A stretch of 64,000 nucleotides of DNA from Streptomyces wuyuanensis (lineage in GTDB: Bacteria > Actinomycetota > Actinomycetes > Streptomycetales > Streptomycetaceae): the NCBI RefSeq assembly GCF_900103455.1, contig NZ_FNHI01000003.1:235910-299909 (forward strand). The letters run 5' to 3'. Position numbers and translations under genes: made by a program. Positions within the stretch are counted from its first letter, which is position 1. Every line of letters begins with the position of its first letter. Shown here one piece after another: positions 1 to 8,708 of this stretch. The notes under the pieces are model-generated. The model did no database searches. It was not told the origin of the DNA and worked only from the letters and a program-made list of their open reading frames with translations.

Positions 1-795
1 ATCACCGCCGACGGCGGGCAGGCCCAGGTCGCGGGCCACGACGTCGCCGCCGACCCGCAGTCCGTGCGCGCCGCGATCGGTGTCACCGGGCAGTTCTCCG
101 CCGTGGACGGGCTGATCACCGGCGAGGAGAACATGCTCCTCATGGCGGACCTGCACCATCTGTCCAAGTCCGAGGGGCGGCGGGTGACCGCCGAGCTGCT
201 GGAGCAGTTCGACCTCACCGACGCGGCCGGGAAGCCCGCCCAGAGCTACTCCGGCGGCATGAAGCGCCGGCTCGACATCGCCATGACCCTCGTCGGCAAC
301 CCGAGGATCATCTTCCTCGACGAGCCGACGACCGGCCTCGACCCCCGCTCCCGCCACAACATGTGGCAGATCATCCGCGAACTCGTCGCCGACGGCGTCA
401 CCGTCTTCCTCACCACCCAGTACCTGGAGGAGGCCGACGAGCTCGCCGACCGCATCGCCGTACTCAACGACGGCAGGATCGCCGCCGAGGGCACCGCCGA
501 GGAACTGAAGCGGCAGATCCCCGGCGGGCACGTCCGGCTCCGCTTCACCGATCCGTCCGCGTACCGCAGCGCCGCCGCGGAGCTGGGCGAGGTGACCCGG
601 GACGACGAGGCGCTGGCGTTGCAGATCCCCAGCGACGGCAGCCAGCGCGCGCTGCGCGCCGTACTCGACCGGCTCGACTCGGCCGCCATCGAGGCGGACG
701 AACTGACCGTGCACACCCCCGACCTGGACGACGTCTTCTTCGCCCTCACCGGCGGCACCGGCGTCCCCGACCAGCCCAAGGAGACCGTCCGATGA
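1..795 (+). CDS. DrrA-type ABC exporter ATP-binding protein (5' truncated)
   Basis: This is the ATPase of a two-gene drug or antibiotic exporter of the daunorubicin-resistance (DrrA) type. It powers the permease that follows. The reading frame is open to the first base of the window, so the N-terminus with the Walker A loop is missing and 264 residues are visible. The signature motif SGGMKRRL, Walker B IIFLDEPTTGLDP and a TTQYLEEADELADR switch region are all present; Gln in place of the usual switch His is typical of DrrA proteins. The C-terminal 80 residues form the DrrA-type tail. Its stop overlaps the permease start by 4 bp (ATGA), so the two are translationally coupled. The substrate cannot be told from sequence. 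Confidence 0.93.
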   Translation: MTADGGQAQVAGHDVAADPQSVRAAIGVTGQFSAVDGLITGEENMLLMADLHHLSKSEGRRVTAELLEQFDLTDAAGKPAQSYSGGMKRRLDIAMTLVGNPRIIFLDEPTTGLDPRSRHNMWQIIRELVADGVTVFLTTQYLEEADELADRIAVLNDGRIAAEGTAEELKRQIPGGHVRLRFTDPSAYRSAAAELGEVTRDDEALALQIPSDGSQRALRAVLDRLDSAAIEADELTVHTPDLDDVFFALTGGTGVPDQPKETVR

Positions 796-1583
796 GTTCC
801 CTCTCCCTCGCCGTGCGCGACTCGGCCACGATGCTGCGCCGCAATCTGCTGCACGCACGGCGCTACCCGTCCCTGACCCTGAACCTGCTCCTCACGCCGG
901 TCATGCTGCTGCTGCTCTTCGTCTACATCTTCGGCGATGTGATGAGCGCCGGCATCGGTGACGGCGGGGCGGACCGCTCCGAGTACCTCGCCTACCTCGT
1001 CCCGGGCATCCTGCTGCTGACCATCGGCGGGACCACGATCGGCAGCGCGGTCTCCGTCTCCATGGACATGACCGAGGGCATCATCGCCCGCTTCCGCACG
1101 ATGGCGATCCACCGAGGCTCGGTGCTCATCGGGCACGTCGTCGGCAGCGTTCTGCAGTGCGTGATGAGCGTGGTACTCGTCGGCGCCGTGGCGGTGGCCA
1201 TCGGGTTCCGGGCCACGGATGCCACCGCCGCGGAGTGGGTCCTCGCGGTGGGGCTGCTGACGCTCGTCTCCTTGGCGCTGACCTGGATCGCGGTCGGGAT
1301 GGGCCTGTCCAGCCCGAACGCCGAGGCGGCCAGCAACAACGCGATGCCGCTGATGGTACTGCCGCTGCTGTCCAGCGCCTTCGTACCGGTGGACGCGATG
1401 CCGGGCTGGTTCCAGCCGGTCGCCGAGTACCAGCCCTTCACCCCCGCCATCGAGACGCTGCGCGGGCTGCTGCTCGGCAGCGAGATCGGCCACAACGGGT
1501 GGCTGGCCGTCGTCTGGTGCCTGGGCCTGGCCGCGCTCGGCTACTTCTGGTCCAAGTCCCTGTACGACCGCGACCCGAAGTAG
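792..1583 (+). CDS. DrrB-type ABC exporter permease (ABC-2 family)
   Basis: This 263-residue membrane subunit should pair with the upstream DrrA-type ATPase to pump a hydrophobic compound out of the cell. The ATG at 792 overlaps the ATPase stop, which fixes the start. About six hydrophobic segments are visible, beginning near residue 25 (LTLNLLLTPVMLLLLFVYIF), in the usual ABC-2 layout. Between the last two segments is the conserved region PGWFQPVAEYQPFTPAIETLRGL broken here for length into its PGWFQPVAEYQP and FTPAIETLRGL parts, characteristic of DrrB/NodJ permeases. Length is normal for the family. It converges on hypE with a shared terminator hairpin between them. Confidence 0.92.
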   Translation: MSSLSLAVRDSATMLRRNLLHARRYPSLTLNLLLTPVMLLLLFVYIFGDVMSAGIGDGGADRSEYLAYLVPGILLLTIGGTTIGSAVSVSMDMTEGIIARFRTMAIHRGSVLIGHVVGSVLQCVMSVVLVGAVAVAIGFRATDATAAEWVLAVGLLTLVSLALTWIAVGMGLSSPNAEAASNNAMPLMVLPLLSSAFVPVDAMPGWFQPVAEYQPFTPAIETLRGLLLGSEIGHNGWLAVVWCLGLAALGYFWSKSLYDRDPK

Positions 1584-1633
1584 CGGGAGAGGGACCGGTC
1601 GACGGCAGAGCCGCCCGCGGCCCGTCCCGCAAC

Positions 1634-1674
1634 GGGGCGGCGTACTCCGACACCTCGTCGGCGTACGCCGCCCC
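1634..1674. terminator. Bidirectional hairpin terminator between the DrrB-type gene and hypE
   Basis: A perfect 12-bp inverted repeat (GGGGCGGCGTAC at 1634-1645, complement at 1663-1674) has a 17-nt loop that can itself pair 4 bp (CCGA/TCGG). It lies 50 bp after the permease stop and 92 bp after the hypE stop, between convergent genes. There is no T-tract, as is common for Streptomyces terminators. Confidence 0.6.
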
Positions 1675-1765
1675 GCCGGCGTCCCCGCCGCCGCACTCGC
1701 CGGCGGGAACCGGCCCAGCCCACACGGTGGTTCGCCCGGTGCACGACGGCCGCGCGGGCGCCCGG

Positions 1766-2833
1766 TCAGCAGATTCGCGGCAGCTGCTCCCCGAGCGGCA
1801 GGTCCACGACGCGCGTGCCTCCCAGCCCCGTACGGGCGACCACCATCCCGGGATGGGCCGCCACCGCCTCGCCGATCACCGCGGCCTCCCTGCCGAGCGG
1901 GTGCGCGCGCATGGCCGCGAGTACGGCGTCCGCGTGCTCACGTGGGACGAACGCGACGAGCTTGCCCTCGTTGGCGACGTACATCGGGTCGAGGCCGAGC
2001 ACGGCGCAGGCGTTCGCCACGGGAGCCGGGACCGGAACGGCCCGCTCCTGGACGACGACGCCCGTGCCGGAGGCCGACGCGATCTCGTTGAGCGCGGCGG
2101 CCAGTCCCCCGCGGGTCGGGTCCCGCAGGACGTGCAGATCCCGTGTGACGGCGAGCATCGCCTCGACGAGCCCGGCGAGCGCGGCGCAGTCGCTCTCGAT
2201 CTCGACCCCGAACTCCAGACCCTCGCGCACGCTCATGACGGCGACGCCGTGGACGCCGATCGTTCCGCTGACGATCACGACGTCACCGGGGACGACACGC
2301 TGCGGCCGCAGATCGACCCCGGGCGGGATCAGGCCGATGCCGGAGGTGTTGATGTACACGCCGTCGCCGTGGCCCGCTTCGACGACCTTGGTGTCGCCGG
2401 TCGCCACTTCCACGCCCGCCGCGCGGGCCGCCTCGCCGAGGGCCTCGGCCACCCGCCGCACGACCTCGGTCTCGACTCCCTCCTCGAGGATGAACGCGCT
2501 GGACAGGAACGCGGGCCGGGCACCGCTCATGGCGAGGTCGTTGACGGTGCCGTTGACGGCGAGGTCCCCGATGCTCCCGCCCGGGAAGAACAGCGGGCGC
2601 ACCACGAACGAGTCGGTGGAGAACGCGAGCCGTGCGCCGCCCAGTTCGACCGTCGCGGAGTCGCCCATGGCGGAGAGCGCGGGACCGCCGTAGGCGGGCG
2701 CGAACACGTCGCGGACCAGTTCGGCGGACAGCGCGCCGCCACCGCCGTGGCCCATCACCACACGGGAACCGTCGCGATGCGGCAGCGGGCACGTCCACGC
2801 GAGGACGTCCGGGGCTTCGGTGGTCTCAGACAA
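1766..2833 (-). CDS. hypE: Hydrogenase maturation protein HypE
   Basis: HypE dehydrates the carbamoyl group handed over by HypF on its own C-terminal cysteine. This makes the thiocyanate that becomes the CN ligands of the NiFe site. The 355-residue protein has the PurM/AIR-synthase fold signatures: an N-terminal glycine-rich segment [12 protein letters not shown], then MGDSATVE and [27 protein letters not shown] motifs. It ends exactly in the conserved PRIC tail, so the acceptor Cys355 is present. It is the last gene of the hydrogenase island and overlaps hypD by 8 bp. Length and motifs indicate an intact enzyme. Confidence 0.97.
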   Translation of the reverse strand: MSETTEAPDVLAWTCPLPHRDGSRVVMGHGGGGALSAELVRDVFAPAYGGPALSAMGDSATVELGGARLAFSTDSFVVRPLFFPGGSIGDLAVNGTVNDLAMSGARPAFLSSAFILEEGVETEVVRRVAEALGEAARAAGVEVATGDTKVVEAGHGDGVYINTSGIGLIPPGVDLRPQRVVPGDVVIVSGTIGVHGVAVMSVREGLEFGVEIESDCAALAGLVEAMLAVTRDLHVLRDPTRGGLAAALNEIASASGTGVVVQERAVPVPAPVANACAVLGLDPMYVANEGKLVAFVPREHADAVLAAMRAHPLGREAAVIGEAVAAHPGMVVARTGLGGTRVVDLPLGEQLPRIC

Positions 2834-3959
2834 CGGGGCTGCCCTCCGGGGAACGCGACGCGGCGGCCGGCAGGTCCAGCCGCCGGTAGAGGTAGTAGGC
2901 CGCGCAGGCTCCCTCGCTGGAGACCATGGTGGCCCCCAGCGGGGTGCGCGGGGTGCAGACGGTGCCGAACGCCTCGCACTCGTGGGGTTTCAGCAGACCT
3001 TGCAGGACCTCGCCACTGCGGCAGGCCGCCGGTTCGCGGGTGTCGATGCCGGTCACCTGGAAGCGGTGCTCGGCGTCGTACTCCCGGTACCGGGACGACA
3101 GCCGCCAGCCGCTGTCGGGGATGACGCCGATTCCGCGCCAGGCGCGGTCGGTGACCTCGAAGACGTCGGCGAGCATCGCCCGGGCCGCGGGATTCCCCTC
3201 CGGCCGGACCGCGCGCGGGTAGGCGTTGTCCACGGTGTGCTCGCCACGCTCCAGCTGCAGGACCGTGCGGCGTACGCCCTCGAGGATGTCCAGGGGCTCG
3301 AAGCCCGTGACGACGATCGGGACCCGGTGCCGCTCGGCGAGTACGGGGTACTCGTCCGTGCCCATGACGCTGCACACGTGTCCGGCCGCGAGGAAGGCCT
3401 GGACACGGCAGTTCGGGGACCGCATGATCGCCTCGATCGCGGGGGGCACGCGCACATGGGACACCAGCAGGCTGAAGTTCGGAATGCCGAGCCTGCGCGC
3501 CTGATACACCGTCATGGCGTTGGGCGGGGCGGTGGTCTCGAAGCCGATGCCGAAGAACACGACCTCACGGTCCGGGTTCTGCTGAGCGACACGGAGCGCG
3601 TCGAGCGGGGAGTACACCACCCGCACGTCACCGCCCTCGCCGCGTACCTGGAACAGGTCACGGCCGGTACCCGGCACCCGGAGCATGTCGCCGAAGGAAC
3701 AGAAGATCACCCCGGGGCGGGACGCGATCTCCAGCGCCTTGTCGATGACCTCCAGCGGGGTGACGCAGACGGGGCAGCCGGGGCCGTGGATCAGTTCGAC
3801 CTCGTCCGGGAGGAGTTGGTCGATGCCGTGCCGGATGATGGTGTGGGTCTGGCCCCCGCACACCTCCATCAGCGCCCACGGCCGGGTCACCGCGGCGCGG
3901 ATCTCGTCGAGCAGGCGCTCGGCCAGCGACGGGTCCTGGAACTCCTCGATGTACTTCAC
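2826..3959 (-). CDS. hypD: Hydrogenase maturation protein HypD
   Basis: HypD is the [4Fe-4S] scaffold on which the Fe(CN)2(CO) unit of the NiFe active site is assembled together with HypC. The 377-residue protein has the family landmarks: MEVCGGQTH near residue 35, [10 protein letters not shown] near 65, [10 protein letters not shown] near 95, and the C-terminal cysteine cluster ([13 protein letters not shown], then [14 protein letters not shown]) that holds the iron-sulfur cluster. It overlaps hypC by 4 bp and hypE by 8 bp, so hypC-hypD-hypE form one translationally coupled unit. Nothing looks degenerate. Confidence 0.97.
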   Translation of the reverse strand: MKYIEEFQDPSLAERLLDEIRAAVTRPWALMEVCGGQTHTIIRHGIDQLLPDEVELIHGPGCPVCVTPLEVIDKALEIASRPGVIFCSFGDMLRVPGTGRDLFQVRGEGGDVRVVYSPLDALRVAQQNPDREVVFFGIGFETTAPPNAMTVYQARRLGIPNFSLLVSHVRVPPAIEAIMRSPNCRVQAFLAAGHVCSVMGTDEYPVLAERHRVPIVVTGFEPLDILEGVRRTVLQLERGEHTVDNAYPRAVRPEGNPAARAMLADVFEVTDRAWRGIGVIPDSGWRLSSRYREYDAEHRFQVTGIDTREPAACRSGEVLQGLLKPHECEAFGTVCTPRTPLGATMVSSEGACAAYYLYRRLDLPAAASRSPEGSPVV

Positions 3960-4258
3960 TGCCGGGCCTCCTCGAGGGACTCGCCGGACCCTTCGGGCCC
4001 GCCGGACTCGTCCGGGTCGCCGAACTCCTCCTGGAGCAGCCCGAGGTTCTCGAACAGTTCCAGGGTCCGCCGTGCCGACTCCTCGTCGAGCCGCTGCAGC
4101 GCGAACCCCACGTGGACGATGGCGTACTCACCGACCCGTAGGTCCGGCAGGTACTCCAGGCACACCTCCTTGACCACCCCGCCGAAGTCGACGGTGGCCA
4201 TGCGGGTGCCGTCCCGGTCCTCGATCTCCAGCACCCTGCCGGGTACCGCCAGGCACAT
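3956..4258 (-). CDS. hypC: Hydrogenase maturation chaperone HypC
   Basis: HypC is a small chaperone that binds HypD during assembly of the iron ligand set and then delivers the iron to the large-subunit precursor. The 100-residue protein starts MCLAVPGRV, with the essential Cys2, followed by the usual beta-barrel core ([28 protein letters not shown]). The C-terminal 25 residues are an acidic, Gly/Glu-rich tail that is longer than in enterobacterial HypC. The start is fixed by the obligatory MC N-terminus. It lies 35 bp after hypF and overlaps hypD by 4 bp. Confidence 0.96.
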   Translation of the reverse strand: MCLAVPGRVLEIEDRDGTRMATVDFGGVVKEVCLEYLPDLRVGEYAIVHVGFALQRLDEESARRTLELFENLGLLQEEFGDPDESGGPEGSGESLEEARQ

Positions 4259-4293
4259 ACGTCTCTCCTCGCTGTCGTGCTGTGTGCGGCCGC

Positions 4294-6753
4294 TCAGCCG
4301 GTCCCGCCCGCTGCGCGGGCGGCGACGACGAGCTGACCGAGCGCCAGTCCTCCGTCGTTGGGCGGGATCCGGTGGTGCCGCAGTACGGTGAAGCCGTCCT
4401 CCCGCAGGCCCGCGGCGCACGCGGAGGAGAGCACCGCGTTGGCGAACACTCCCCCGGTCAGCGCCACGGTCTCCAGCCCGTGCCGCTCCCGTGCCAGGGC
4501 GCAGACCCTGCGGACGAGCGCGGCCACCGAGGCGTGGAAGCGCCCGGCGATCACGGGCGCCGGCACACCGGCGCGTACGTCCTCGACGACGGCCGCCAGG
4601 ACGGGTTCGGGGTCGGCGGTCATCGAGGCGGCCGGGCCGCCGCCCGCCGGAAGCAGCCCGAAGGAGTAGGGCTGGCCGTACGCTCCGTCGGCCCGCACCG
4701 CGGCCGCTTCGAGTTCGATCGCGGCCTGGGCCTCGTAGCGCGCCAGGTGGCACACGCCCGCGAGGGAGGAGACCGCGTCGAAGAGCCGGCCCATGCTGGA
4801 GGTCGGGACGCAGTTGAGGTTGCGCTCCAACTGCTTGCGCAGCAGCGGGAGTTCCTGCTCCGGGCAGGCGGCCGTGCACGGGAGGTCGCCGCTCCAGCCG
4901 ATACCAGCCGCGTGCAGATGGGCCAGCGCCATGCGGTAGGGGCGCTGCACGGCCGAGTCGCCGCCGGGCAGTGGCACGTAGCCGAGGTGGGCGCAGCGGT
5001 GGAAGCCGTCGTAGTCGGCGAGCAGGATCTCCCCGCCCCACACGGCGCCGTCGTCCCCGTAGCCGGTGCCGTCGAAGGCGACGCCGATAACGGGGCGGCT
5101 CCCGTCCAGGCCGTGTTCGGCCATGGTGGAGGCGATGTGCGCGTGGTGGTGCTGAACGCGCACGACGGGCCGCTCCCCGGCGTTGTGCCGGGCCCACCGG
5201 GCGGAGCGGTACCCGGGGTGACGGTCGACGGCGAGCAGCTCCGGCCGCACTCCCGTGATCTCCTCCAACTGCTCCTCGGCGCAGGCGAATGCGTGCTGGG
5301 TGGCGAGGTCGTCCATGTCGCCGATGTGCGCGGACAGCCACGCCTTGCGGTCCCTGCCCAGGCAGAAGGTGTTCTTGAGGTCGCCGCCGACCGCGAGGGC
5401 GGGCGGGACCGGCAGCGGCAGGGTGACCGGCAGCGGTGCGTGCCCCCGGGAACGGCGCAGTGTCAGGAGTTCCCCGTCGCAGACGCGCACCACCGAGTCG
5501 TCGCAGGGGACGTGGATGGGACGGTCGTGCAGCAGCCAGGCGTCGGCGAGGTCCGCCAGCCGTTCGAGGGCCTCCCCGTCGTCGGTGACGATCGGCTCCC
5601 CCGCCAGGTTGCCGCTGGTCATCACGAGGAGCCGGGGGCCCGCGTGCTCCTCGCCCGGAAGTCCCAGCAGGAGCTGGTGCACTGGGGTGTACGGCAGCAT
5701 CACGCCGAGGTCGGGGCTGCCGGGGGCGACCCCGTCCACCGGGCGCGGGGCTCCGGGCGGCGCCTCCAGGGGCGTCGTGCGGCGTCGCATCAAAACGATG
5801 GGGCGGACCGCACCGGTGAGCAGTTCCCGTTCCGCGGCGCCGAGGTGGACCAGGTGCTCGATGTCCCCGATCTCCCTGGCCATCAGGGCGAACGGCTTGT
5901 CGCCGCGGGCCTTGCGGCGGCGCAGCAGTGCCACGGCGCCCTTGTTGGCGGCGTCGCAGGCGAGGTGGTAGCCGCCGAGGCCCTTGACGGCGAGGATCGC
6001 CCCGTCGGAGAGCAGTTCGCGGGCTTCCCGGACCGGGTCGGCGACGACCGGCCCGCCGAGGCTGCGGTCGTTGGGGTCCGGCGCGACCACGTGCCGCGGG
6101 CGGAGCCCCGGGGCGGCGGGAGCCACGATCATCCGCAGCCGCGGTCCGCAGGAAGGGCAGGCGACGGGCTGGGCGTGGAAGCGGCGGTCGCCCGGGTCGG
6201 AGTACTCCCGCGCGCAGTCCGGGCACATCGGGAAGTCGGCCATCGTCGTGTGTTCGCGGTCGTAGGGCAGGCCCGTGACGATGGTGAAGCGCGGACCGCA
6301 GTGCGTACAGGTGATGAAGGGGTGCCGGTGGCGCCGGTCGCCCGGATCGGCCAGCTCGCGGAGGCAGTCGGCGCAGGTGGCGGTGTCCGGGGAGACCAGG
6401 GTGCGGACGGGCCCGCCCTTGTCGGAGGCGACGATGAGGAATCCGCTGTCCCCGGCGACGGGGACCTCCTGGTCGTGGACGGACTCCACGAGTGCGAGGG
6501 GCGGGGCCTCATCGGCGATCCGGGCGCAGAAGCGGGCCACGGCGACCGGCGCGCCCTCGACCTCGGCGACGACGCCGTCGCCGGTGTTGGTGACATGGCC
6601 CGTCAGGTGCAGCCCCGTCGCGAGGTTGTGGAGGAACGGGCGGAAGCCGACCCCCTGCACCACGCCCCGCACGGTGACCCGGCGCCGCTGGACGGACGCG
6701 GGGGCGACGGGCCCGGGCCGGGAGGCGGCCGGGCCCGGCGCGGACGTGGTCAT
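4294..6753 (-). CDS. hypF: Carbamoyltransferase HypF
   Basis: HypF turns carbamoyl phosphate plus ATP into carbamoyl-adenylate and transfers the carbamoyl group to the HypE cysteine, the first step to the cyanide ligands. The 819-residue protein shows the standard order. An acylphosphatase domain (VRGVVQGVGFRPF near residue 30) is followed by two zinc fingers built from paired CxxC motifs (CADCLREL, CTHCGPRF, CPDCAREY, CPSCGPRL). A YrdC-like domain follows (KGLGGYHLACDAANK), then the Kae1-like carbamoyltransferase half with HHHAHIAS and FDGTGYG motifs. The ATG at 6753 overlaps the hypB stop by 4 bp. The first 25 residues are Pro/Ala-rich and may be dispensable. Confidence 0.97.
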   Translation of the reverse strand: MTTSAPGPAASRPGPVAPASVQRRRVTVRGVVQGVGFRPFLHNLATGLHLTGHVTNTGDGVVAEVEGAPVAVARFCARIADEAPPLALVESVHDQEVPVAGDSGFLIVASDKGGPVRTLVSPDTATCADCLRELADPGDRRHRHPFITCTHCGPRFTIVTGLPYDREHTTMADFPMCPDCAREYSDPGDRRFHAQPVACPSCGPRLRMIVAPAAPGLRPRHVVAPDPNDRSLGGPVVADPVREARELLSDGAILAVKGLGGYHLACDAANKGAVALLRRRKARGDKPFALMAREIGDIEHLVHLGAAERELLTGAVRPIVLMRRRTTPLEAPPGAPRPVDGVAPGSPDLGVMLPYTPVHQLLLGLPGEEHAGPRLLVMTSGNLAGEPIVTDDGEALERLADLADAWLLHDRPIHVPCDDSVVRVCDGELLTLRRSRGHAPLPVTLPLPVPPALAVGGDLKNTFCLGRDRKAWLSAHIGDMDDLATQHAFACAEEQLEEITGVRPELLAVDRHPGYRSARWARHNAGERPVVRVQHHHAHIASTMAEHGLDGSRPVIGVAFDGTGYGDDGAVWGGEILLADYDGFHRCAHLGYVPLPGGDSAVQRPYRMALAHLHAAGIGWSGDLPCTAACPEQELPLLRKQLERNLNCVPTSSMGRLFDAVSSLAGVCHLARYEAQAAIELEAAAVRADGAYGQPYSFGLLPAGGGPAASMTADPEPVLAAVVEDVRAGVPAPVIAGRFHASVAALVRRVCALARERHGLETVALTGGVFANAVLSSACAAGLREDGFTVLRHHRIPPNDGGLALGQLVVAARAAGGTG

Positions 6754-7445
6754 GCCCGGGCCTGTGCCATCACCGGCATGTGGACCGCGGTGCCTTCCGC
6801 GGCGGCGAGTGCCCGGTCGAGCAGCACTCCGGTGCCGGCGCCGGTGCGCGCGGAGGTGAGGACCACGTCCACGCCCGGGTTGACCTGCTCGACGTTGGCG
6901 CGGAAGGCGGCCTCGTCGAAGCCGACGGCCTCCGCGATGTCGGTCTTGGTGACGATCACGAGGTGGGCGAGCCCGAAGGCCGTGGGGTACTTCAGCGGCT
7001 TGTCCTCGCCCTCGGTGACGGAGGCCAGCACGACCCTCAGCGCCTCTCCGAGGTCGTACGAGGCGGGGCACACGAGGTTGCCGACGTTCTCGACGAAGAC
7101 CAGCCGGGTGTCCTCGGCCAGCCAGCCGTGGAGGTGTCCGGCGAGCATGTCCGCCTCGAGGTGGCAGAGGCCGTCGGTGAGCACCTGCTTGACGGGCAGT
7201 CCGGAGCGGGCGAGGCGTACGGCGTCGTTCTCGGTGGCGAGATCGGCCGTCAGGGCCGCGGCCGTGACGCCCCGTTCCCGCGCCAGCAGGAGTTCGCCCT
7301 CCAGCAGCGCGGTCTTGCCGCTGCCGGGGCTGGACAGCACGTTGACGACGGCCGTCCCGCGCGCGGCCAGCTCCTTGCGCAGGACCTCGGCTGTCGCGTC
7401 GTTCTTGGCGAGCACCGCCTGCTGCAGATCGACAACACGGCACAT
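6750..7445 (-). CDS. hypB: Hydrogenase nickel-incorporation GTPase HypB
   Basis: HypB is the GTPase that, with HypA, loads nickel into the hydrogenase large subunit after the iron ligands are in place. The 231-residue protein has P-loop SSPGSGKT near residue 39, a metal-site region around DGLCHLEA, the switch II segment VENVGNLVCPA, and TKTDIAE as the guanine-specificity motif. It lacks the N-terminal His-rich nickel-storage stretch seen in HypB of many other bacteria. It follows hypA after 3 bp and overlaps hypF by 4 bp. Confidence 0.97.
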   Translation of the reverse strand: MCRVVDLQQAVLAKNDATAEVLRKELAARGTAVVNVLSSPGSGKTALLEGELLLARERGVTAAALTADLATENDAVRLARSGLPVKQVLTDGLCHLEADMLAGHLHGWLAEDTRLVFVENVGNLVCPASYDLGEALRVVLASVTEGEDKPLKYPTAFGLAHLVIVTKTDIAEAVGFDEAAFRANVEQVNPGVDVVLTSARTGAGTGVLLDRALAAAEGTAVHMPVMAQARA

Positions 7446-7448
7446 GGG

Positions 7449-7841
7449 TCAGCCCTCCTGGGAGATCGGTTCGCGTACCCGTGGGTCCGCGGGGTCGTCG
7501 TGCCACTCCACTGCGGCGATCAGCAGCTCGCGGCCGGAGACGAGCTCCGCGGTGGCCCGGTCGCAGACCGGGCAGATCAGCCGCGGCGGCATGCCCACCG
7601 CCCATTCGTCGTCGCACGAGGCGCAGCGGGCGCGGCCGGGGACGGTCTCGGTGACGAGTTCGGCCCCTTCCACGACGGTGCCGGTACAGGCCAGTCCGAA
7701 GGAGAAGGCGAGCGCGTCGGGGACCACTCCGGCCAGCTCGCCGATCCGCAGACGTACGGTCCGCACGCCCGTGGCGCCGTGCGACCGCGCCGCTTCCTCG
7801 ACCTGGTCGACGACGGCGAGCGCGATGGACATCTCGTGCAT
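7449..7841 (-). CDS. hypA: Hydrogenase nickel metallochaperone HypA
   Basis: HypA binds nickel through its N-terminal Met-His and passes it to the hydrogenase precursor with HypB. The 130-residue protein begins MHEMSIA, so His2 is present. It carries a structural zinc site made of two CxxC pairs (RCASCDDEW and ICPVCDR, around residues 73-76 and 90-93). A 217-bp gap upstream separates it from the small-peptide gene, the largest gap within the island, so the hyp half could have its own promoter. Confidence 0.96.
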   Translation of the reverse strand: MHEMSIALAVVDQVEEAARSHGATGVRTVRLRIGELAGVVPDALAFSFGLACTGTVVEGAELVTETVPGRARCASCDDEWAVGMPPRLICPVCDRATAELVSGRELLIAAVEWHDDPADPRVREPISQEG

Positions 7842-8058
7842 CGGTCTCCCGTCCTGCGCGGCGGTGGCCGGTCGTGCCCGGGGGCGGGCGTGGCCGTGCC
7901 CAATTACAGGGGCGCCCGCCGGGCCGGTCCGACCGGCGCGCCGACGGTGCCCGGTCGCGTCCGCCGTTCGGTGCAGCGGCCGCGGGGCCGGGCAGCCGGA
8001 GGCCGCCCGTGACGCCGCGCGGGCCGGAGCCGGCGGGTCACGGGGCGCGGGACCCGGG

Positions 8059-8166
8059 TCACATCCTGCGGATGCGCAGGTAGCGCCTGATGTCCGGGAG
8101 GAATCCCTTGACGAGCGCGACGACCGCCGTGGCGGCGGCCGCTCCGCCGATGACCTTCTTGTTCAT
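8059..8166 (-). CDS. 35-residue DUF6893-like small protein
   Basis: This tiny gene lies between the hydrogenase protease (12 bp upstream) and hypA, in the same direction. The peptide starts MNKKVIGGAAA, has a short hydrophobic Ala/Val/Gly segment (residues 5-22), then a strongly basic tail (FLPDIRRYLRIRRM). The hydrophobic-then-basic pattern with an LPDIRRYLRI core matches the actinobacterial DUF6893 small-protein family as I remember it. The function is unknown. The composition suggests a single membrane-inserted or membrane-surface helix. The start has a purine-rich GTGAGGAGCACAC leader. Location inside the operon suggests a role with the hydrogenase, but that is inference. Confidence 0.75.
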   Translation of the reverse strand: MNKKVIGGAAAATAVVALVKGFLPDIRRYLRIRRM

Positions 8167-8177
8167 GTGTGTGCTCC

Positions 8178-8708
8178 TCACGTGAGGCCGGTGGGTGCCG
8201 GGGCTGTCTGGTGCACCAGGTTCGTGATCATGCGAACGGCTCCGGGTACGGCGGCGGCGACCTGCGGGCTGAGGCCGATTCCCTCCTCGACACAGGCGGG
8301 CTCGCAGCCGACGACGAGGACGCGGCGCGGCGCGGCGGCGCCGGTGCCGGCGCAGAGCGCGTCCAGCAGCGCGAGTACGGCGTCGGGGGACATCCGGTGG
8401 CCGTCGAGGGCCACGGCGTCCGCGGGGGCGCCCGAGCCGCCGCCGGGCTGAGGCTCGATGAGGTAGAGCGTGCCGGGCTCGCCGCCGCGCGCCGTCGCGT
8501 CGACCAGGACGAGGGTGTCGTACCCGTCCAGCAGTCGGTAGGCGAGGTGGACGCCGCGGATGCCGATGTCCGCGACCTCGACGTGGTCCGGCAGCGGCCC
8601 GCCGGTCAGCGCGCGCACGGTCTCGACGCCGAATCCGTCGTCGCCGAGGAAGATGTTGCCGACACCGGCGACGAGTGTCCGGGGGCGGTCCTGCACGGGG
8701 GCGTTCAC
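8178..8708 (-). CDS. [NiFe]-hydrogenase maturation protease (HyaD/HupD family)
   Basis: This endopeptidase removes the C-terminal extension from the large subunit once nickel is inserted. The 176-residue protein has the family core: VAGVGNIFLGDDGFGVE near residues 13-29, where the Asp/Glu residues read the nickel, then LLDGYDTLVLVDAT and VVGCEPACVEEGIGLSP. Its substrate is visible in the window: the large subunit ends with 23 residues beyond the CxxCxxH motif. The start is a GTG that overlaps the upstream stop (GTGA); no better in-frame start lies nearby. Confidence 0.95.
   Translation of the reverse strand: MNAPVQDRPRTLVAGVGNIFLGDDGFGVETVRALTGGPLPDHVEVADIGIRGVHLAYRLLDGYDTLVLVDATARGGEPGTLYLIEPQPGGGSGAPADAVALDGHRMSPDAVLALLDALCAGTGAAAPRRVLVVGCEPACVEEGIGLSPQVAAAVPGAVRMITNLVHQTAPAPTGLT

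Noticed and set aside
4282..8451. A 1389-residue plus-strand frame opposite hypF-hypB-hypA
   Set aside because: It spans several real hyp genes on the other strand and has no recognisable protein features; it is a shadow of high GC.
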